A stretch of 64,000 nucleotides of DNA, from contig CBDAUF010000001.1 of NCBI GenBank assembly GCA_965200535.1, forward strand, positions 930,001 to 994,000, given 5' to 3'. The notes under the pieces are model-generated. The model had not been told where the DNA came from. It worked only from the letters and a program-made list of their open reading frames with translations, and did no database searches. Positions within the stretch are counted from its first letter, which is position 1; the number at the start of each line of letters is the position of its first letter. Below are positions 59,311 through 64,000 of this stretch, piece by piece. Both the position numbers and the translations under genes were made by a program. Origin of the DNA: MPNO01 sp965200535 (GTDB lineage Bacteria > Pseudomonadota > Alphaproteobacteria > MPNO01).

Positions 59311-60436
59311 ATGCGCGCGGAGATCGAAACCGTCCTCGGCGAAATCGAGCAGTCGCTTGCGCTGCTGAGGAGGCATCTTTGACCCCGAGCGATCGCAAGC
59401 CCGGCTCGCGGAACTGAACGCCCAGGTCGAGAACCCGTCGTTCTGGAACGATCCCGCGCACGCCCGCGAAGTGATGCGCGAACGAACCCGCATCGAGAGC
59501 GCGCTCGACGGCTACCGGTCGCTGGTCGGGGAAACCGCGGACAACCGCGACCTGATCGAACTCGGCGAGGCGGAGGGGGACGACGAGGTCGTTGCCGAGG
59601 CCGAGGCGGCGCTGCTCGACCTGCACGCCCGCGCGGCCCGGATGGAAACCGATAGCCTCCTCTCCGGCGAAGCCGACGCCAACAACAGCTTTGTCGAGAT
59701 CCACGCCGGCGCCGGCGGCACCGAGTCGCAGGACTGGGCGGAGATGCTGGCGCGGATGTACACGCGCTGGGCGGAGGCGCGCGGGTTCGCCGTCGAGGTC
59801 CTCGAGGAAAGCCTCGGCGAAGAGGCCGGGGTCAAGTCGGTCACGATGCGGGTCACGGGCGAGAACGCCTACGGATGGCTCAAGACCGAAAGCGGCGTAC
59901 ATCGCCTGGTCAGGATTTCCCCGTTCGATGCCAGCGCCAGGCGGCACACCAGCTTCGCGTCGGTATGGGCCTATCCGGTGATCGAGGACGACATCGAGAT
60001 CGAGATCGACGACAAGGATATCCGGATCGACACCTATCGCGCATCCGGCGCCGGCGGGCAGCATGTCAACCGGACCGACAGCGCGGTGAGAATTACCCAC
60101 TTGCCGACCAGCATCGTCGTCCAGTGTCAGAACGACCGCTCTCAACACCGCAACCGGGCGGCGGCATTCGCGATGCTGCGCGCACGGCTCTACGAGCTCG
60201 AGCTGCAGAAGCGCGAGGCTGAAGCCCAGGCCGAGCACGCCGCCAAGAGCGACATTGGCTGGGGCCACCAGATTCGCTCCTACGTCCTGCAGCCCTACCA
60301 GATGGTCAAGGATCTCAGGACCAATATCGAGAAGGGGAATCCGCAGGCCGTGCTCGACGGCGATCTCGACTCGTTCATGGCGGCGGCGCTTGCCGCCCGG
60401 CTCGGCGCGCGGCCCGCCGGCCCGGCGTCCCCGTAG
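59311..60436 (+). CDS. prfB: Peptide chain release factor 2, programmed +1 frameshift
   Basis: Translation starts at ATG 59311 and reads 23 codons to CTT TGA (59377-59382), where a +1 shift is needed to continue at GAC 59381 (DPERSQARLAELN). Total about 374 aa. AGGAGG at 59368-59373 is the internal Shine-Dalgarno, three nt before CTT, as in other prfB genes. The peptidyl-hydrolysis motif GGQ is in GAGGQHVNRT near residue 248. RF2 ends translation at UGA and UAA, so low RF2 favours the shift. The gene follows mrcA by 35 nt. Confidence 0.95.
59368..59382 (+). promoter_or_regulatory. prfB programmed frameshift site
   Basis: AGGAGG CAT CTT TGA: internal SD, 3-nt spacer, slippery CTT and UGA stop followed by C, matching the autoregulatory site of bacterial RF2 genes. 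Confidence 0.93.
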
Positions 60437-60477
60437 TCCGGCGGCGGGCGCGCAGACCGTCAGCAGGGAGGAATGGT

Positions 60478-60909
60478 TTGGGAGCCTGGTACGAGACGCA
60501 TCGAGCGGTCGTCCATCCCTGGTATTGCGATCAGTTCGGGCACATGAACGTGCGCCATTACTGCAATTTCTTCGACGATGCCGGGTTTCATATATGGAGC
60601 CATATCGGTTGCCCGCACAGCGAGATGAAGGCGCGCGGGGTGATGCTGGTGGTCGCCAGGAACACGATCGACTTCATCCACGAGATGAAGGCGGGCGAGT
60701 TGCTGCGGATCGAAACCGCGTTCATTCGCGTCGGCAACAGGAGTTGCACCCATCTGAACCGAATGTACAACGTCGACAACGGCGTCATGACCGCGACGCT
60801 CGAGTCGGTGGAAGTGTTCTTCGACCCCGCGACCAGGGTGTCGGCACCGATGCCGGATGACATCCGGGCGTTGCTGACCGATGCTCTGGTGACGGTGGAG
60901 AGTCCGTAA
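60478..60909 (+). CDS. Acyl-CoA thioesterase (4HBT hotdog fold)
   Basis: 143 aa from TTG 60478, 6 nt after GGGAGGA; an ATG at 60473 is out of frame. The 4-hydroxybenzoyl-CoA thioesterase motif is seen in HPWYCDQFGHMNVRHYCNFFDDAG, where Asp and the following helix form the active site. It hydrolyses small acyl- or aroyl-CoA esters in the cytosol. Substrate unknown. It lies between prfB and the HtrA-like gene on the same strand. Confidence 0.87.
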   Translation: MGAWYETHRAVVHPWYCDQFGHMNVRHYCNFFDDAGFHIWSHIGCPHSEMKARGVMLVVARNTIDFIHEMKAGELLRIETAFIRVGNRSCTHLNRMYNVDNGVMTATLESVEVFFDPATRVSAPMPDDIRALLTDALVTVESP

Positions 60910-60990
60910 CGCACCGCCGCACCGCCGCATTTGTGCAGGATGCGGCGTCCAGTTAGCCTCGCCCGCGCCCCCCCAACCGATCGGAGCATC

Positions 60991-62010
60991 ATGTCCGGGA
61001 TCGAACGCGCCAACGGCCACCGGCCCGACGGAGTCCTCGATATCGTCCACCCTGCCCTGGCGGGCACCGACCGGCCCGATCCGGCGCAGCTTCCCTACGA
61101 CCTCGACCGGGTCCTGAGCGGCGTCTTCCGATTGCATGCCGAGGTGCCTCAGAATGCCTTCACGGCAACGATTCTCGGCACCGAACGCGAGGGCAACGGC
61201 ATCCTGATCGACGATGACGGGCTGGTGCTCACCATCGGTTATCTGATCACCGAGGCGGAGACGATAAACCTGACCGACAACGCCGGCCGGACAGTGTCGG
61301 CCGACCCGGTGGCCTATGACCACGAAACCGGCTTCGGGCTTCTGCGCGCTGCGGAACCGGTCGCCGCCGCACCGATAACCGTCGGCGAATCGCGCGGGGT
61401 ATCGGCGAGGGACCCGGTTGTCGTCGCCTCGTTCGGCGGATTCAAGCACGCGGTCCAGGGCGAGGTCGTCGCCGTGCGCGAGTTCGCCCGATCGTGGGAG
61501 TATATGCTCGACGAAGCGATCTGCACCGTTCCGATGCACCCCTATTGGGGCGGAGCCGCCCTGATCGACCGGGCGGGCAGGCTGGTGGGCTGCGGCTCGC
61601 TCTATGTCGAACACGGAACCGACGGCGAAGAGACGGTGCCGGGCAACTTGTTCGTGCCCATCGACCTGCTGGCGCCGATCCGCGGCGATATGGTGCGCAC
61701 GGGACGGGCGAGGCGCGCGCCGCGGCCGTGGCTCGGCGTCTATGTCAGCGAGGCCGACGACAGGCTGGTCGTGACCGGCGTCGCTGCCAATGCACCCGGC
61801 GATCAGTGCGGCATACAGCCCGGCGACGTGATCCTTTCGGCCGACGGAAATCCGGTCGCCACGCTGCCCGAATATTACCGGACGCTGTGGGCCGCCGGTG
61901 CGCCGGGGGCGGTGATCCGTTTCGCCGTGCTCCGGGACGACGACGTGTTGTCGATCCGCGTGCGTTCGGGCGACCGGTACAGCTATCCCAGGATGCCGCA
62001 CCGGCACTGA
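60991..62010 (+). CDS. HtrA-like trypsin-fold protein with PDZ domain, catalytic residues replaced
   Basis: 339 aa from ATG 60991. Residues about 60-225 follow the HtrA protease fold: GNGILIDDDGLVLTIGYLI aligns with the usual G-S-G-x-I...LT-N-x-H-V segment but has no His; DHETGFGLLR occupies the D-x2-(T/S)-D-L-A-L block with the catalytic Asp site as Gly; and HPYWGGAAL replaces the G-N-S-G-G-P nucleophile loop, with no Ser. A PDZ domain (ANAPGDQCGIQPGDVILSADGNP) follows. No signal peptide is seen, so it may be cytosolic. It is probably a peptide-binding pseudoprotease. Confidence 0.82.
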   Translation: MSGIERANGHRPDGVLDIVHPALAGTDRPDPAQLPYDLDRVLSGVFRLHAEVPQNAFTATILGTEREGNGILIDDDGLVLTIGYLITEAETINLTDNAGRTVSADPVAYDHETGFGLLRAAEPVAAAPITVGESRGVSARDPVVVASFGGFKHAVQGEVVAVREFARSWEYMLDEAICTVPMHPYWGGAALIDRAGRLVGCGSLYVEHGTDGEETVPGNLFVPIDLLAPIRGDMVRTGRARRAPRPWLGVYVSEADDRLVVTGVAANAPGDQCGIQPGDVILSADGNPVATLPEYYRTLWAAGAPGAVIRFAVLRDDDVLSIRVRSGDRYSYPRMPHRH

Positions 62011-62038
62011 ACGGCGGCAGCCGACGGACGCGTCTTCG

Positions 62039-62503
62039 TCAAAGCCCGGCGGCCGCTTCGAGCACCTTCTCGACGTGGCCCTTGACCCGGACCTTGCGCC
62101 AGATATTGCGGATAACGCCGCCCTCGTCGATCAGGAAGGTCGCACGTTCGATCCCCATGAACTTGCGTCCGTACATGGTTTTTTCGACCCAGGTGCCATA
62201 GCTTTCGCAGACGCTGCCATCGAGGTCGGCGGCGAGAGTGAAGGGCAGGTCGTGTTTCGCCTTGAATCTGTCGTGGCGGGCGACGCTGTCCCTGGAAACG
62301 CCGATCACGGCGACATCGAGCGCCGCGAAGTCGGGATGGGAATCGCGAAATCCGCAGGCCTCCTGCGTACAACCGGCCGTGTCGTCCTTGGGATAGAAGT
62401 AGAGAACGGCGGCCCTGCCGGCGAGGCCGGCGAGCGAAACCGTCCCGCCGCCGTCGGTGGCCATCTCGAAGTCGGGTGCGCGCTGTCCGATCTCAGGTGT
62501 CAT
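62039..62503 (-). CDS. bcp: Thioredoxin-dependent peroxiredoxin BCP
   Basis: 154 aa from ATG 62503, overlapping the glnE stop (ATGA). Peroxidatic and resolving cysteines lie in DDTAGCTQEACGFRD (C-x4-C), the atypical two-Cys pattern of BCP; VIGVSRDSVARHDRF and CESYGTWVEKTMYG follow. It reduces peroxides with thioredoxin. It converges on the HtrA-like gene with a 28-nt gap. Confidence 0.95.
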   Translation of the reverse strand: MTPEIGQRAPDFEMATDGGGTVSLAGLAGRAAVLYFYPKDDTAGCTQEACGFRDSHPDFAALDVAVIGVSRDSVARHDRFKAKHDLPFTLAADLDGSVCESYGTWVEKTMYGRKFMGIERATFLIDEGGVIRNIWRKVRVKGHVEKVLEAAAGL

Positions 62504-64000
62504 CGCTGGTTCCCTTCCGTTGCCAGGTCGCCGGCGGACGGGAGCGCCGCGGCCGGCCCGGCGACGATCTCCTCGAAGTGCCGGCGTGTGCGATCGGCGG
62601 CCGCGAGGCTTGTCCGCTCGAGCGCAGCATGGTCGGCCATGCCCAGCGCGCGGGCAACGAATTCCCGCCGTGCAGGCGACTGGTCGCGTCCCGCGACGCC
62701 GCCGCCAAAGGCGAGGCGGACCGTTCCCTGCAGCCGCCGCCACAACGTCATCGCGTCGATCAGGTCGCCGGCGGCGGTCCTGTCGAGACATCCTGCCGCG
62801 GCAAGCCGGCCGAGCGCATCGACGGTGTCGGTGGACAGCACGTCCGGGTGCCGGTGCGCGTGCCGAAGCTGGAGATACTGGGCGATGAACTCGATATCGA
62901 TCATTCCGCCGCGAAACCGCTTGATCGACCAGAAGTCGTCGGCCGACAGCTCGCGCTCCATCCTGTCGCGCATGTCGGCGACCGCGCAGACAAGCCGGTC
63001 GGGCTCGCGCTCGCGGGTCAGGACGGAAGCGATGGTCCGCTCGATCCTGGCGGCGAAGGGCGCAGGCGCCGCGATCACCCGTGCGCGGGTGAGCGCCAGG
63101 TGTTCCCAGGTCCAGGCCTGCTCGTGCTGGTATCGCGTGAATGCGGCGAGCGAGGTCGCGATCGGCCCCGAGACGCCGGCCGGCCGAAGCCGCATATCGA
63201 CCTCGTACAGCCCGCCCTCGCCGGTTGGGGCCGACAGCGCAGCGATGAAACGCTGGCAGAACCTAGCGTAATAGGTCTGGTTGGGCAGCGGCCGCGGACC
63301 GTCGGACTCGGCGTATTCGTCGGCCGTCTCGTACAGGAACAGGAGGTCGAGATCCGATTCGGTGGTCAGCTCCCGCCCGCCCAGCTTGCCGAAGCCGACC
63401 ACGGCGAAGGCGCTGTCCGGAACGGCGCCGTGGTTGCGCGCAAACTCGCGCGCCGTGGCCGGCAGAAGGGCGCGCACGCAGACTGTCGCCACGTCGGTAA
63501 GCGGCCGGCCCGCCTCTGCCGGGTCGATCCGCCGGTCCAGCATCTGCACGCCGATCTCGAACACCCGGTCGTTGTTCCAGCGCCGACAGATATCCAGGAC
63601 ATCCTCGAAGTCGCGCGCCTCGGCCAGCGCCCTTTCGAGCGCCGCTGCCAGCCCGTCGCAGCCGGCGTCGAAATCCGCGGCGGCGGGCTGCAGCACCCCT
63701 TCGAGCATGATCGGGTGGCGGCTCAGCCAGTCGGCGAGCCGCGGGGCGCTGCCCATGATCGTGGCCAGCAGTTCGAGCAGCGCCGGGTTGTTGGTGAACA
63801 GGGAGAGAATTTGCACCCCGGCGGGGAGCCGCCTCAGAAACTCGTCGAACTTGAGCAGCGCCGCATCCGGGTCGTTGGTCTGCGACAGGGTTTCGAGCAC
63901 CGTCGGGATCAGTTCGGTCAGCAGCTCCCGCGCCCGTGCGCTCCGTGTCGCGCCGTAGCGGCCGTGGTGCCAGACACGGATCCGCTCCGCCACCCGGCCC
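62500..64000 (-). CDS. glnE: Glutamine synthetase adenylyltransferase GlnE (3' part, cut by right edge)
   Basis: The last 500 codons are present and the frame continues through 64000, so the internal Met at 63993 is not the start. WHHGRYGATRSARARELL opens the inter-domain region. The C-terminal nucleotidyltransferase domain carries GFGKLGGRE and the metal acids of SDLDLLFLYE, then YEVDMRLRP and RGGMIDIEFIAQYLQL. This half catalyses adenylylation of glutamine synthetase; the N-terminal deadenylylase half is outside the window. It controls nitrogen assimilation together with PII. Confidence 0.95.
   Translation of the reverse strand, partial: GRVAERIRVWHHGRYGATRSARARELLTELIPTVLETLSQTNDPDAALLKFDEFLRRLPAGVQILSLFTNNPALLELLATIMGSAPRLADWLSRHPIMLEGVLQPAAADFDAGCDGLAAALERALAEARDFEDVLDICRRWNNDRVFEIGVQMLDRRIDPAEAGRPLTDVATVCVRALLPATAREFARNHGAVPDSAFAVVGFGKLGGRELTTESDLDLLFLYETADEYAESDGPRPLPNQTYYARFCQRFIAALSAPTGEGGLYEVDMRLRPAGVSGPIATSLAAFTRYQHEQAWTWEHLALTRARVIAAPAPFAARIERTIASVLTREREPDRLVCAVADMRDRMERELSADDFWSIKRFRGGMIDIEFIAQYLQLRHAHRHPDVLSTDTVDALGRLAAAGCLDRTAAGDLIDAMTLWRRLQGTVRLAFGGGVAGRDQSPARREFVARALGMADHAALERTSLAAADRTRRHFEEIVAGPAAALPSAGDLATEGNQR

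Noticed and set aside
59380..59382. TGA in prfB considered as selenocysteine or disruption
   Set aside because: The sequence context is the standard RF2 +1 frameshift site with internal SD, and the frame changes after it.
1..64000. CRISPR arrays, insertion sequences, integrases, att sites
   Set aside because: No regularly spaced short repeats, transposase or integrase motifs, or terminal inverted repeats were seen; the only direct repeat is inside the RidA gene.

Overview
The window is GC-rich, densely packed chromosomal DNA from an alphaproteobacterium. The best guess is a Rhodospirillales-like free-living lineage. The support is the order rne / N-acetylmuramoyl-L-alanine amidase / mrcA (PBP1A) / prfB, the RNase E tail ending in RRGWW, DinB with an N-terminal zinc cluster, the moaE-moaD next to pgsA-uvrC arrangement, and a consensus parS site. 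No phage, insertion sequence, integrase or CRISPR array was seen.

Layout. 1-0.35 kb: start of a ferric-iron ABC binding protein behind iron-box palindromes. 0.35-3.8 kb: NUDIX hydrolase, Rieske oxygenase, and a MarR regulator divergent from a branched-chain aminotransferase. 3.85-11.25 kb: a long minus-strand run with a methyltransferase, moaE, moaD, moeA, mobB, pgsA, uvrC, folB and a FolM-like reductase. 11.4-15.9 kb: two metal-dependent hydrolases and a TauT/NitT-type ABC transporter (permease, ATPase, permease) with no binding protein. 16-20 kb: alpha/beta hydrolase, luciferase-like monooxygenase, DUF3891 protein and acyl-CoA dehydrogenase. 20-23 kb: tRNA-Met, mnmA, a ferredoxin and a cysteine desulfurase, the last two fitting sulfur transfer to tRNA and Fe-S assembly.

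23.7-30.6 kb is an iron-responsive accessory island. Palindromic iron boxes separate a decayed di-heme oxidoreductase gene from a truncated imelysin (IrpA-like) gene. These are followed by intact DUF2325 and DUF4856 genes and by one open frame joining a sterol desaturase to a luciferase-like monooxygenase. 30.6-43.2 kb is catabolic: P450, chlorohydrolase-type amidohydrolase, dienelactone hydrolase, MFS and EamA transporters, a second Rieske oxygenase, a TauE/SafE permease, a kynurenine-formamidase-like hydrolase, a UbiD decarboxylase and an FAH-family hydrolase. Within it lies a carboxymuconolactone-decarboxylase/AhpD-like gene whose second redox Cys codon is an in-frame TGA followed by a bacterial-type SECIS hairpin, so it is a candidate selenoprotein. 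A perfect 16-bp parS site lies at 40.53 kb.

43-64 kb is mostly housekeeping: apt, dinB, 3-oxoacid CoA-transferase subunits, YqgE, DsbA-like, M48 peptidase, aminotransferase, rne, amidase, PBP1A, prfB (programmed +1 frameshift), thioesterase, an HtrA-like protein lacking its catalytic residues, bcp and glnE (cut by the right edge). Inserted between rne and the amidase is a gene of three nearly identical RidA domains in one chain, followed by two small paralogous ORFs.

The strongest candidates for new biology are the TGA-containing AhpD-like gene, the single-chain triple RidA with its two small partners, and the iron-box island with DUF2325/DUF4856 and the desaturase-monooxygenase fusion.
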